NCBI GenBank assembly: GCA_002914805.1
Contig: JXTB01000164.1
Coordinates: 34,283 to 98,282, forward strand
Source: Parasponia andersonii
Taxonomy: Eukaryota; Streptophyta; Magnoliopsida; Rosales; Cannabaceae
Direction of reading: 5' to 3'
DNA: 64,000 bases
Part shown: in pieces, positions 11,833-23,566 of the stretch
How positions within the stretch are numbered: position 1 is the stretch's first letter
How the letters are laid out: each line of letters starts with the position of its first letter
Notes under the pieces: generated by a model
Databases searched by the model: none
The model's input: the letters and a program-made list of their open reading frames with translations, nothing else
What the model was told of the DNA's origin: nothing
Translations under genes and position numbers: made by a program

Positions 11833-12488
11833 CTATTTGTTTACCGTTTACCTATTACATAATTTATTGATCCATATTCAATAAAATTCACAGGGAATGA
11901 TCACGATGCTGGAATTTATGGAAGTATTGGCCCAGATCAGTATCGTCTCAAGTTGGGATATGTTGGGCCGAATACCATTTTGGGCGTGTAGTTGAAGCTT
12001 CTCGACTTTCCAATAGTTTAAAGTGGTACATGTAACTAAGTAAAAAACATGTTAACTTTCATAAACTCAATCTTCCACCGAGAATGGTGTCAAGAGTTTC
12101 AATTTGTTTTTTCTCCAATAGAGGAACACATAGACGGAATTCATGTGAATTAGTTCTTTTTAATATGTCACCAATATCTGGTTTTTCATTTTTGTAGTTT
12201 CATATTCGTTTTGAAGTATACATATCATATATAAATCATATACATTTATAATAGAATTATATAGCTATGTATACATTACACTATTAAAACGAATATAAAT
12301 CTAATGAAAATAAAAAATAGGTAGTAAACAGTTTTTTTTTTAAAAAAAAAGATATTTATAACTTTTTTGAGGTAATTGAGGAAATTTGATTTTACGTGGA
12401 AAAACTAGAAAAAAAAAAAAAAAAAAAAAGAAGAAGAAGAATTTCAAATGGCCTAATTTTTATTAAAAATTTTTGGTTTTGAAAAAAG
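11833..12488. other. Intergenic DNA, no gene seen
   Basis: AT-rich sequence with a short, less AT-rich stretch (about 11900-12000) that shows no usable reading frame. Homopolymer A runs occur near 12410-12430. Confidence 0.5.
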
Positions 12489-13310
12489 ATTTTTTAATAC
12501 AAGAATCCCTTGAACTCATAATAATTTAGTAAAATTAATCATAAACTCAATCATTTAGAGCAAAACTTCATGAATTCTCCCTAATATTAGTTTTATTAAA
12601 AAAATAGAGGTGTTTTTACTAGTTTTTTTTCACGGTTAAGTCCTCATTCTTTTATTTATAGTTTTCAGGTCCTCATTTATAAATTTTTATTTCATGTTAT
12701 AATTTTTTCTGTCCAAAATTGTACCCAAAACGTGTTCATCTTAGCATGGATAAAATTGGAAATAAAAGGAAATTATTATTATTATTATTATTAAAAAATT
12801 AGACTATCATTTTCGTTCAAGACAAATGTAAGAACTTTGAAAATTTTATATCATTCTAATATAGATCTACTTTGGTCCAAGTATTCATACATCTACAAAA
12901 AATATATTTGTACTTAGACCAAATTAGACATATAATGGAACCATATAAAATTTTAGCAATATATATCCCATAAAATTAGCAATATATTCATATATCTCTC
13001 TTCTAGATATATAACTACATGGACCAAAGTACATCAATATTTGAATCACATAAAATAATTTAATTTCTTACTATTATTTTGAACGAAAATGATTAACGTA
13101 AAATAAAAATATATGAATGAAGATCTAAAAACTATAAATAAAAGAATAGAGAACTTAGTTGTACAAAAAATAATAACAGAAACAACTTTATTTTTTAACA
13201 GAACTAATAATAGGAGACTTTGGAGAGTTTTGCTCTAAAAAATTAAGTTTATTATTAATTTTACCAAATTATTCAGAGTTTAGAAGATTTTTATATTAAA
13301 AAGCCTTTTA
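12489..13310. mobile_element. Non-autonomous element with very long inverted repeats
   Basis: The left arm (TTTTTTAATACAAGAATC, CTCATAATAATTTAGTAAAATTAAT, TTTAGAGCAAAACTT...) is mirrored by the reverse complement of the right arm (TTTTTAATATAAAAATC, TGAATAATTTGGTAAAATTAAT, TTTAGAGCAAAACTC...). The symmetry continues inwards (CATTCTTTTATTTATAGTTTT on both arms), giving arms of about 230 bp. The length and lack of coding suggest a Mutator-like or foldback MITE. I could not fix a target duplication. Confidence 0.65.
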
Positions 13311-14267
13311 AAAATATCACTTTTAAAAATTTATTTATAAAATTTCTATTTTTACCACTTGAGACGTAGTGTAGCTAATTAGTTTTAATTACTTATTCAA
13401 ACCGAATTTGTCAAAAGTATTTGAGGCAACTAGTTAAGTTACATCATATAACCAATTCGAATTTCTTAAAAACAACGAGGCCAGTTGGGATTTTTCAAAT
13501 ATATTCTCCTCGTCACCCTTAGTGGAGTAATCTCTCCCTGTTATTTTACTTAGTACAAATTGCTAAGAACTTTAAATGTATGGAATATCAAAAGAATGAG
13601 AAGATAGTAGGCCACTAAAAATTATATGTACATGAAAAGCAAAGAACGCAAGTGGATACTTAAGACTCTTTCTTGTAATTCAACTACGATATACATGGAA
13701 GCTTTATAATTCATGTTGAAACACGTAGGCCTGTTTCCGGAGTTCTCCTCTAGATTAGAAATGTTGACAAAATATATTCAAATTTTGGAGTCAGATGCGT
13801 TGATAATGATTAGTTATTATTGGATGCATTTAACTTTTTTTTTTCTTTTTTACTTTATCATAGTCGAATAATTATATTTAGTTTGGTTAGAGTAGTTATA
13901 AGATTAGAGAATTAGCTTGTCTATTGGATAGTTATAAAATTGGCGAATTAGCTTATCTATTAGAAAAATTATATTTTTTTAATTCAATATATTATTATAA
14001 AGATTATAATTTTATAATAACAAATTTGTTATCTCAAAGAAAGGATGGAGGGAGAGGAGAGGGGAATATCTCTATAAGAGTCCTGAGAAATTTATGCAAG
14101 TATGGGCTAACTTGATTGTTGTTTCAAGTCAAATTGAATATTATGAAAATTAGGCCTTCTAGAATACTTTTAGAAAAAACTTTTAAAAATATGATGCGCT
14201 GTGTCTTTTTTTTTTTTTTTAAGATCTGCTACGATTTTGATATAAAAAAATACAATTTTTTAAAAAA
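13311..14267. other. Intergenic DNA, no gene seen
   Basis: AT-rich sequence without repeats I can identify. The 63-codon frame at 13924-14115 has no recognisable features and low-complexity codons. Confidence 0.5.
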
Positions 14268-14430
14268 TATTTAGAAAATATCATTTTTTAAAATAGTAAC
14301 TAGTAACTGGTAACTAGTTTCTATAAATTTGGTAACTAGTAACTAAATGTATTTATAATTGGTAACTGATAACTAGTTTCTAAAAAGTAAATAGTATTTT
14401 TCTATTTTTTTTTAAAAAGTGATATTTGCC
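14268..14430. repeat. Small palindromic repeat rich in GGTAACTAGT
   Basis: Several irregular copies of GTAACTGGTAACTAGTTTCTA-like sequence are framed by inverted AAATATCA(T/C)TTTTTAAA arms. It looks like a short MITE or derived hairpin. Confidence 0.45.
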
Positions 14431-14544
14431 CTAATAAAAACTGTACATAAATTGGAAAAAAAAAAAAACTTGGCTTCCATATTTTTGTAACTCTTTTGGA
14501 TTTTTATAAGTAAAAGTGTGAGAAATTTATGTCTAGTACTCGTT

Positions 14545-14962
14545 TTGAAAACTTATTTTCATAAATACATGTTTTTAATTTTTCTTCCAAAAATACATAT
14601 TTTTATGGCCCAAATTTCATATGCAAAGCATGAGTAATCCATATTTACAATATAAATTTTATCTATAAGGTATACATTTCATGTGTAAAATATGAACGAT
14701 ATATATTTATAATGTAAATATTTACTACAGTTTATATTTTTTATTAAAAATTTGACCTATAGTATACATTTTAAAATATATGCCAATTTTTAGTGAAATC
14801 TTTTATTCGTGAAATATAGACCATGATATATATGTGTGAAATACTAGTGGTCTATATTTTTCCAAAAATGGGGATACCATAGATATTTATGAATTAAAAA
14901 TAAAAATAGGTATTTATAGAATTATGGTTTTAAAAACGGGTATTTATGAACTTTTTTCTATA
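14545..14962. mobile_element. MITE-like inverted-repeat element upstream of XLG
   Basis: The left part (CATAAATACATGTTTTTAAT...ACATATTTTTATGG) is mirrored by the right part read in reverse (CATAAATACCCGTTTTTAAA...CCTATTTTTATTTTTAATTCAT). The interior holds repeated CATTTCATGTGTAAAATATG-like stretches. The right end is about 900 bp before the XLG start codon. Confidence 0.55.
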
Positions 14963-15098
14963 AAAGTTAAAGCCTTGAAGATTACTTGCTCCATAAGTTG
15001 GAAGAGACAAGAGAGACACTACATGGGCCTATATCGGACCAAACTCAGAGTTGAAATATGTCGCAGGCCCAATGTCCTTTCGCAACCTACACGACTTA

Positions 15099-15396
15099 GT
15101 CAACGCGGCGGGCTTTGACTTCGCCTGGACTTAATGACATGGGAGTTTTACGAGTGAGCGAGGCAATATTCAGCGTTTTAATTATTGACCTGTGTCCCAC
15201 GTGCTCATGCGGACAACTCATGTGCCTCATCTCCCATCTGACCACAAATCCACATGCGGCGCTTACCTATACATATCTGACCAAATTACCCTCAAGCATG
15301 CAAAACTTACACTTAAAGTACAACCCCAGAAAGCCAAAACTCACCAAGTCTTACGTAAAACGCATTGCAGAAGAAAACACCTCAAAATAGTTTGAC
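15099..15396 (+). promoter_or_regulatory. Cluster of W-box cores and a G-box upstream of XLG
   Basis: TTGAC or GTCAA occurs at 15099-15103, 15115-15119, 15185-15189 and 15392-15396. A CACGTG G-box lies at 15198-15203. W-boxes are WRKY-binding sites common in defence genes and G-boxes bind bZIP/bHLH factors. Each short motif can occur by chance; only the clustering and the reported immune role of XLG proteins make it suggestive. Confidence 0.35.
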
Positions 15397-15799
15397 TAAA
15401 TCAATAGAGTTTTGGTGCCAAAATTTCTCAGTTATAAATATTTTTAATTAATTTATTTCAACTCGCTTTCTGTTGGATTCCGTGTAATTTCCCGTCATCA
15501 AAGTCCAACGAGTCTTTTCTCTTCATCTCTGGTGTGACGTCCGCGTCTCCTCTCACTTGCTGACTTTCATGGAAACTTAACCACTTAGACTAAGCTCTCA
15601 AAAATACCAGTTTTCAAAGAAAACGACCCAGTCTACTCTCTCTATCTCTAGCTCTGAAATTTTCGTTTCTGGGTTTTGCCCAAAATGGAGTTTTAGCTCG
15701 ATCTTTCCATGCCTTAGAGACCTCATGGCTCGAAATAACTTGTTGGCCAAGCTTCACTGAGCTTCTCAAATGGGTTGTTTTCTTTCATGGCGTCTGTGA

Positions 15800-15807
15800 T
15801 ATAAATA
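15800..15807 (+). promoter_or_regulatory. Possible TATA box for XLG
   Basis: TATAAATA lies 57 bp before the chosen ATG and would give a leader of only about 30 nt. The upstream sequence (15500-15790) is also pyrimidine-rich and leader-like, so transcription may start earlier. Confidence 0.3.
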
Positions 15808-15863
15808 GCTAATTCACTCCATTTTGGTGCTCTTTTTTTCTTCTTTGTCGTTTGGGGTCCGCC

Positions 15864-18800
15864 ATGGCTTTCCTTCTGAGAAAATTGCGTCCAGCGGCGA
15901 ATTCTTCTTCAGTTCCCATTGATGAAAATGACGAAGTTTTCAACGTGGAATACTCTATAGCCATGGAGTACCATGGCCCGCCGGTAACGTACAGAATCCC
16001 ACACGCCGCGCCCGTTGAGTTTGACCACATCCCCACCGCCGCGGCCGCCGTCGCCGTGGTCACTTCGACCGCTCTGTTCCCCAATTCTTCAATCCCAGTG
16101 GTCCAACCAATCCTGAAAAAGAAATCGGAGATTCGACCCGAACGCGAAACCAAAATCGAACAGGTAATCGTTGACCGAAGTTCTTCGGAAAGACTGGCCG
16201 GAGATTCCGGCGACCTGAGAATTTCCGGCGAGATCGCCGGCTCGGGGGAGGAATCTGATGAAGGGTTCCAAAATTACATGAACCCCACCAACTGTGAATC
16301 GACGGAATCGGGTTTAAGCTCTCGGAGCCTTTCCTCTGAGGTTTTTTCTCACAAGGAGGAGGAGGAAGAAGAAGAAGAAGAATGCGGTGGTGACACTCCT
16401 CACCACGTGAGAAGAGTTTCCGTCGTGACGTTCCGTGATCCGGACTCGAAGGACGTCGTTGAGGACGAAGAGTGGAGCGAGTCTGGGGAGGTTGAAGCCG
16501 TGGAGGAAAGGCCTAAAGCCGTAAGAACAGGGAAAAAAGGCTCCTGTTATAGGTGCAATGCAGGAAATCGATTCACCGAGAAAGAGGTTTGTCTTGTCTG
16601 CGGCGCTAAGTACTGTTCTAACTGCGTGCTCAGAGCCATGGGGTCGATGCCCGAAGGGAGGAAATGTGTTTCTTGTATTGGTTATAGGATTGATGAATCT
16701 AGAAGAAGGAAACTGGGTAAGTGTTCGAGGTTGCTCAAAAAGCTAATCAGCGAGTTAGAGGTTGATCAGATTATGAAATCTGAATTGTTTTGCAAATTCA
16801 ATCAGCTTCCGGCGAATTTGGTTTTCGTTAATGGTGAGCCGCTTAGTGAAGAAGAATTGGTTCGATTGCAGAATTGCCCAAACCCACCAAGAAAGCTGAA
16901 ACCAGGATTTTATTGGTATGATAATGTATCCGGATTTTGGGGGAAGGTGAATATTGAAGAACTTTCGCTAATGCATCTATATGTGTATCTTCCCAGATTT
17001 TGATGAAATTTTCACTTTGTTTTCTGACTTTTGTAGTAATGGGGTTAATTTGTTTGATTATGGAACAGGAAGGACAAGTCTATTGCGAGATTATTAGCCC
17101 CCAGCTTAATGTTGGGGGTCGTATTAGTTCTAATGCTAGTAATGGAAACACTCAAATTATGATAAATGGTAGGAAGATCAATAAAGTTGAACTCCGGATA
17201 TTGCAGGTTTGTTGTGCTTTCTCAAGAATTCTAGGTTCAGTCTTAGATTATAAGCCTCTTTAGTAACAAGATTAATGATTTCTTTTGTGGAATTCATTGC
17301 AGTTGGCTGGTGTGCCTTGTGAAGGAGAACTTCACTATTGGGTAAACCCAGATGGGTCCTACCAGCAAGAGGGAATGAACAATGTGTTCAAAGGCAAAAT
17401 ATGGGATAAAGTGCGTTCTTCCTATCTTTTACATGCCTTTCTAATTTTCCTCCTAATCACCGCAATTAGACACTTGTTTCGCCTAATCAATTTTCTACTC
17501 GAAACTTTAGTAATCTGTGGAGCTTCTTTTATCCTTTTGATAGGTTGCAGTCAAACTGGCTTGTGCTATCTTTTCTTTGCCAATTCCTTCTGATACTTCA
17601 AACCCACAAATGGAAGAGAAGGAGAGACCTCTCTCAACTCCGGTCGAGGAGAAAAGGCTCAACAAGTTTCTCCTAATTGGCTCTGATCAGTCTGGAACGA
17701 GTACTATATTTAAACAGGTCAGACATTGTTTGTGACTTGTTACATTCTGTTTACACTCATTTGATAGATCATAATGAATCTGGTTTATGAAATAGTTTCA
17801 TGCCTATAACTTTCTTTCTTTTGCCTAGAGCTTTTCTTTTGGTTTTACGTCTTTGTTTTTTATGTTAATATATTGAAAGGAAAATTTGAGTGCCATGCTT
17901 TGAAACTGATGGAAACTAATTATCTTCTTATTCAGGCCAAGTTTCTGTACAGTGTTCCTTTCTCAGAAGAAGAACGCCAAAACATTAAATTGATGATTCA
18001 AAGCAAGTTGTACAGCTATCTTGGTATACTACTAGAGGGACGGGAGAAGTTCGAAGAAGAAAGTTTGTTTCAGAAGAAAAAAAGAAGTTTAATCAATCAA
18101 CCTGGCCCTTCAGGTACAGTGTGAATGGATTTTACCTTGATTACCTCTCCATTACAAGTTAAAATAAATTTCATCCATGCACTTAGTTTTAATGCTCCTC
18201 TCTTATCTAGAGATGTTTTGGTACTTTGTCAAGTATGATATATCTTATCAAACCGAGAAGATGCTTAGTTTCTTGTTTTGGAGTACCATCTGAACTTGTT
18301 TAGTTCACAACAGGGAATACAGGGCAGATTGAGCAGACGACAATCTATTCAATTGGCCAACGTTTGAAAGCTTTCTCAGATTGGCTGCTTAACGTGATGG
18401 CATCAGGTAATTTGGAAGCCATATTTCCGGCTGCTACTCGTGAATATGCACAGTTTGTCGAGGATCTGTGGAATGATACCGCCATCCAAGCGACATACAA
18501 TCGGAGGAACGAATTGGAAATGCTTCCCCGAAATGCTACATATTTCCTAAATCGGGTTAGATTACACTCCATGATCACTTTTTCTCTAGTTTCAGCTAGT
18601 AGCCAAATATCAAACACTATATAATTAGGCTAGCAGTAACATACCCATTGGCTGTTATTCTATTCTCCGTTGATTGAACATCCTAATAGTCACCATATAT
18701 AGCTGAAACTTCTCATCCATTAATCTTAAAAACTTGGCCTTCTTTTGCAGGCTGTTGAGATTTCAAGAACGGATTACGTTCCCTCGGACATGGATATCTT

Positions 18801-19761
18801 GTATGCTGAGGGTATTGCCTCGTCCAACAGCGTCGCTTCCGTGGAGTTTTGTCCCAAATGGGAACGTGAGAGCATGGTAGACGCTCCTTTACAGCGTGAT
18901 CCTTTGTTGAGGTTAGTTCTATTATGTCATGTATTGATTATACCATTACTAATATGCGTAATTAGTTCGTTTGACACATTGCAATAAATTTTAATCTAAA
19001 TAACACATTTCACTAGTAGCATTAGAGGAATGGACATTACCTGCTAAAGTATTCCCGTTGATTTATGCTAATGTATTGTACCCATCACAAAGTAACAAGT
19101 TAACTGTCACGTCACATCTAGTTTGATTATCACGTTTTTTTAACTTGACACCCAACTCTTTACCACTGGCAGGTGCCAACTCATACGAGTTCATCCAAGC
19201 AGCTTGGGAGAAAACTGCAAGTGGTTGCAGATGTTCGAAGATGTTGACATCATCCTGTTCTGTGTCTCTCTGTCCGACTATGACGAGTTCTTCGATGACA
19301 GAAATGGGGGTAAGTTTAACAAGTTGATGGCGAGCAAGCAGCTCTTCGAGAGCATAGTAACTCACCCGTCATTTGAGAAGAAACAATTCCTTCTGTTACT
19401 CAACAAATTCGACCTGCTCGAGGAAAAGATCGACAGAGTCCCGCTTTCGCGCTGCGAGTGGTTTCAGGACTTCTGTCCGGTGATCAGCAGCAATCCCGCC
19501 AGCAGCAGCAATAACAACACTAACAGTCCCACGTTGGCTCACAGAGCCTTTCAGTATATTGCCGTGAAGTTCAAGAGGCACTTCCATGCTTTGACTGATA
19601 GAAAGCTGTTTGTTTCGTTGATCAACGGATTGGAGTCTGAGACTGTCGATGAAGCTATCAGATACGGTGGAGAGATTCTGAAATGGGTTGAAGAGAAACC
19701 AAAGTTGATTGCTGATCAACAGGTTTCTTCTACTAGCATTGAGGCTAGCTCTTCCTCGTAA
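15864..19761 (+). CDS. XLG: Extra-large G protein (XLG1/XLG2-type), 8 exons, 890 aa
   Basis: Non-canonical G-alpha-like protein that pairs with the plant G-beta/gamma dimer at the plasma membrane and nucleus. Exons: 15864-16946, 17069-17206, 17303-17410, 17544-17717, 17936-18113, 18314-18555, 18751-18911, 19173-19761. All introns are GT-AG, phases agree and the CDS totals 2673 nt. The start is the first in-frame ATG (GCCATGG context); upstream in-frame codons offer only TTG. The N-terminus has the family's EYSIAMEYHGPPVTY motif, then an acidic run, then a Cys-rich zinc-binding-like region (about residues 228-271, from CYRC to CVSC). The C-terminal half is Galpha-like: the P-loop position reads GSDQSGTST (489-497), lacking the usual Lys; the guanine-specificity motif NKFD is at 772-775; no DxxGQ switch II is visible. 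The protein ends STSIEASSSS, as I recall for Arabidopsis XLG2. XLGs act in immunity, root growth and hormone responses. I cannot choose firmly between XLG1 and XLG2. Confidence 0.95.
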
Positions 19762-20040
19762 CTATAAGGCTTCTTCCTTTTCTTCTCTTTAGTTTTGTTT
19801 ATTGCCACGAAATACAAATTTCTTCAGTGTATATATACATGGACAGGCTCATGCCTATAGAAAAAGGGTAAAAAAACAAAAAAGGAAACTTTTATTTTTC
19901 TCTCTTCAGGTTTTTCAGTACTATAGTTTTTCATTGCAGATATATGTAACTGAAGAATCGGTCTATACATTTTCTTTGTTGTTTGGTGGTGTTCCAACAG
20001 TTTCATTGAACGCTCGATTTAACATGGCACCATAATAATT
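19762..20040 (+). other. Probable 3' UTR of XLG
   Basis: T-rich transcribed-looking sequence directly after the stop codon. I see no single clear polyadenylation signal, so the end is a guess. Confidence 0.35.
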
Positions 20041-20904
20041 TGATTTTTTCAAAATAATAATTAATACATACATTAAGGGCTTATTTGCGTACACTTTTTT
20101 TTTCTTTTTTTAATGAAATGCAAGGTGAAAATTATGGAGAGTTTGTTTGAGGAAATCCATCCAGTCTTTTCATTTAAAAAACCGAAAAACCAACAAGTTG
20201 TAAAAAAAATTCAAATTGAACTAACCAAAGGAGAAGGAGGGATCTAATGCCCCACATTAATGACATTTCAGCATAACGGAAAAAAATACCCCCCACATTA
20301 ATGACATCATCCTCAACAAGTCCAGCGCAGAGACTACGTATTAATTTCCTGCTCTTCCACTCTATCAACTAAATACAAACTCATATAGTGCTCATGTATT
20401 TATTGGAATAACTAAATTGTACCTAAAAAGGGGAAAAAAAAAATCGTGAATTGTGATGTTGAAGTAAAGAAAATCATGAAACGATAACATAACAGAATAT
20501 TGAGGAGCACTTGTTGGCAAAATAAGAGCCACTTTTTGGAACCCTTCGTCCTTTTCCTTCTACAAACTCAATTTGCTTTTCACCTTCTCATCATCATCTT
20601 AGCCATGGCTATCATCTCCAAAGTGTAACCTCAACATTACTGAACTCGATTTAATAACTACTCATCGAATTGTAAATTCAAACAGTTTGTACTTTTCGTT
20701 GCAAATTTAGCTTGATTGATAATCAAATAAAGCCTTGTGACCCAAAAAAAATAAAAAGAAAATTCAAGTACTACTGACAAATTAACGATATTTCTTGGGA
20801 AACAATAATGGACATAAATATACAAGGAAAAGCTACATACATAAATTAAATTAGAAGCTTTGAGTAACATACAACACTGCATATATAGACGAAAAGGATA
20901 ATCA
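20041..20904. other. Intergenic DNA between XLG and the first small gene
   Basis: Unique AT-rich sequence. The part next to 20905 should hold the 3' UTR of the minus-strand small gene. The CCCCACATTAATGACAT string occurs twice (about 20249 and 20291). No further gene is supported. Confidence 0.5.
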
Positions 20905-21138
20905 TCACAAAGGAGCAAAGCGATCCATGAGCAAAAAGACCGTGTCTTCAGAGAGAGTAGTGCTAGAAGAAGCCAGCTTCTCCTTATTTGCAGCGACTTG
21001 TTGGTCACTTATTTCAACTTGTTGGTCTTCTTGTTTGGCCTTTGATGACAACAAAACTAGTCGCCTCTTCCCGGCCGCTCCGACCTTCTGGCCGAGCTTT
21101 CCCAGCTCGCTCATCCACATCTCCACCACAGCAGACAT
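20905..21138 (-). CDS. Small intronless plant protein, 77 aa, paralogue of the gene at 24296
   Basis: I chose the ATG at 21138 because it begins MSAVVEMWMSELGKL, which lines up with the product of the 24296-24547 gene (MSGLVDMWTTEMAKL). The longer open frame upstream is a K/R-rich translation of a GAAA repeat that belongs to the leader. The middle is basic and then Gln/Glu-rich (residues 19-60). The C-terminus, SEDTVFLLMDRFAPL, again matches the paralogue. No signal peptide, membrane segment or Cys motif is seen. A TATA box (CTATATAAGA, minus strand) lies at 21248-21257, about 110 bp upstream. I recall the family only as uncharacterised plant proteins and assign no function. The matching ends and TATA box make a real gene likely. 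Confidence 0.7.
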   Translation of the reverse strand: MSAVVEMWMSELGKLGQKVGAAGKRRLVLLSSKAKQEDQQVEISDQQVAANKEKLASSSTTLSEDTVFLLMDRFAPL

Positions 21139-21161
21139 TTTCTTAGAAAGTTTGGAAGTTG

Positions 21162-21163
21162 TT

Positions 21164-21195
<32 letters not shown>

Positions 21196-21196
21196 T
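21162..21196. repeat. (TTTC)n microsatellite in the leader of the small gene
   Basis: About eight TTTC units; on the minus-strand transcript it is a GAAA repeat about 25-60 nt before the start codon. Confidence 0.9.
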
Positions 21197-21247
21197 TTTC
21201 TTCTCTGGTTTTTTCCACAGAGATAAAATGAAGTAAAACTAGAGGGT

Positions 21248-21257
21248 CTTATATAGA
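21248..21257 (-). promoter_or_regulatory. TATA box of the 77-aa gene
   Basis: CTATATAAGA on the minus strand, about 110 bp upstream of the ATG at 21138, an ordinary spacing for a plant gene with a short leader. Confidence 0.5.
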
Positions 21258-21259
21258 AA

Positions 21260-22258
21260 AGCAGGCAAGTGGGAATAGTAGTTCTAGTAGTATTGGAATA
21301 AGTTATAACATGGCCTGTTAGGCAGAACATTATTTTGGGTTTTGTGAAAGGGACAAAAATTTAGCGTGGGCAGCCCCTTGGATATACGGTCGCACACAGA
21401 ATATTAGTGTTGGGATATTCGATCATATAATTAGGGGGAATTCTATTGGCTTCGTGGCTGTGTACTATTCAAATTCAGTATGATATCTTTGTGAAGGCAA
21501 AGCTTCGGTGTGGTCCTTCTTTTCCCTTCTGTGGCCATTAGTTTTCCAATTGGTAACAAGACTTTTTTTTCGCTCTGTTTTTTTTTTTTTTTTTTTTTCC
21601 CTTATACAGAATTTTTATTAGATTCTTTTAAGCAGTGGACCACCATATTTTCCCCATGTTAAAAATGTGAAAGTAGATTTTATTTTTACAGTAAAATGTA
21701 AAAGAATATCTCAAATGTTTCACTATAAATAAAAATAAAAAAAAATTGCAAGGAAAACGTGCAGAATAAAAATAAAAGTGTTTAATCTATTATAATTATT
21801 TGGTAAAAAAAAAGTTAGTTGAATTTAAAATGATTATTATATTTATATATTATTATTCTTATTATTTAAAGTTAAATAAGTAAGGATAGTTTTATAATTT
21901 AATGTTAGGAATATATTAAACAATGAAGAATGAAGACTTGGAATACATATAGATATGCTTTAGAGTTATTTGTCCCTTCTAGGCTCACGTACATATAACT
22001 TGTAGAATGTGACAAGTCTTACAGAAATTTTTTTCATTAAGCAAAAGTGAGAGAATTCAAAATTTGGAAATAATAATACTTTTAAATTCTGGAAAAATTT
22101 CTCAAAAGAACTCAGAAAATTATTTTGAATTGATAATTTCGTCCATTAAAGTATCTCTTTTATTATATTTTGGTGTAAAATTATATCTGTTCTAAAAAGA
22201 TATAACTATTCAAAGCACATATTCTCGAAAAAAAAAAAACGATTTTCTAAGAAAAATA
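21260..22258. other. Intergenic DNA upstream of the 77-aa gene
   Basis: AT-rich, with T runs near 21581-21598. No gene or clear repeat is seen. Confidence 0.5.
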
Positions 22259-22440
22259 GATGCGGTGCAATTGCGCTTGAGACTTGTGCTATCGCGCATG
22301 CCTCTCTGGAATTTGGCGTAGCCCACTATACCTCAGTGGCATGGCTGCGCTAGAGCCTTATGTGGCCACACGAAGTTCTCGGGTCCAAGGCACAATTTTG
22401 TACCTTAATTGTGTTGTCGCGCCACACAAGACTCTTCTTC
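22259..22440. other. GC-rich patch of unknown origin
   Basis: About 180 bp of roughly balanced composition in otherwise AT-rich DNA, with repeated GCG/CGC-containing words (TGCGCTAGAG, TATCGCGCATG, TGTCGCGCCAC) and scattered stops in all frames. It may be a fragment of a retrotransposon LTR. Confidence 0.35.
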
Positions 22441-22659
22441 CTTTTATATATATTTAGACAACTATAACATTTAATGTACCTATACAGTAACAAAGCTTTT
22501 TTTTTTTTTCCCCCTCTATTTTATCTCCATTTATTGGGTGGAAACTTTGTGTGGGCTCTGTCATTTTTTTTCCTTATGACTTTCTCTTCCTTTGTTTTTT
22601 CTCTCTGGTGTTACCATTGTTGACTTATCATCATTAATTTTAGGATGAATTGTAAAAAT

Positions 22660-23010
22660 AATACTCTCAAATTTGAGTGTTCCGTAATTTAAACTATAAA
22701 ATTTAAACTCTGCAAAATAATATATTGACATTAAGAATTTTTGAAAATTAATACATTGAACTGACTTTTTGTTCAATTTTAGTAATAGAAAAAATAATAA
22801 TATCCATCTTTAAAACTAATTAATCCTTATTATTTTCCTTAATTTTAGAGATATTATTGTCTTTTATCAGTTAAAGTTATTTAAAAGATCATCTCAGGAT
22901 ATTAATAGTATTAATTTTCAGAAATTCTTAATTTTAAGATCTTATTTTACAAAGTCCAAATTTTAAGATTTAAATTATAAAATATCCAAAATACATTGTA
23001 GTTTACCCTT
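22660..23010. mobile_element. MITE with about 70-bp inverted ends, copy 2
   Basis: Same family and orientation as 11500-11832: shared blocks include AAAATAATA at both ends, AATTCTTAATTTTA, CTTTTATCAGTTA and AATTTTAAGAT. The ends are inverted relative to each other. Confidence 0.7.
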
Positions 23011-23566
23011 ACATCTAAAACAATCTCATTCTATGTCAAATTTATGATACACACCTACTATGATAAACGAAGTGTATAGTCTCATACCAGAATTATAATT
23101 AGTTGAAATACAAATAAAATTGATTACCACTAATTATATTAAAAAATTTTCCCTCTATTTTAAGGCCATGTTTGATAGGAAGAAAAAAAGAGAGGAAGGA
23201 AAAAATTTGAGAAAAAAGTGGAGAAAAATTAAAAAATTAGCTTGTTGGTACTATACCATTTGTCGTTCAAGTAACTGGGGATAAAGATTACCAATTGTTG
23301 TCATATTAGCACTTTCTAATATTATTTATTGTTGTAAGCTTTATCTTACATTCAATAATTGATATAGAAGAGTCCCCGTTTTATTTTACTTTATTTATTT
23401 ATTGTTTTTGCTCGAAATAGAAGGGGTTACCGATAAAAAAAAAGGAATGCTGCACTCAACTATTGGAGCCTTAAGAGTACCAAAATGTCGAATGATGAAC
23501 ATTGAACTAGGCTTGGGAAGTGACAGCGACAATTTAACTCACGATAATGCTAAGCTCTTTTGTTAT
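23011..23566. other. Intergenic DNA, no gene supported
   Basis: A 61-codon open frame at 23402-23587 has no recognisable features; its end runs into the direct repeat at 23567 and I do not treat it as a gene. Confidence 0.45.

Noticed and set aside
13924-14115. 63-codon plus-strand frame
   Set aside because: AT-driven low-complexity sequence, no motif, no promoter or splice context.
15115-15390. 91-codon plus-strand frame before XLG
   Set aside because: No recognisable domain; it sits in the XLG promoter region and overlaps another equally poor frame.
19300-19325. GGGGGTAAGT inside XLG exon 8 as a splice donor
   Set aside because: The frame stays open and family-like through it to the STSIEASSSS end, so no intron is needed.
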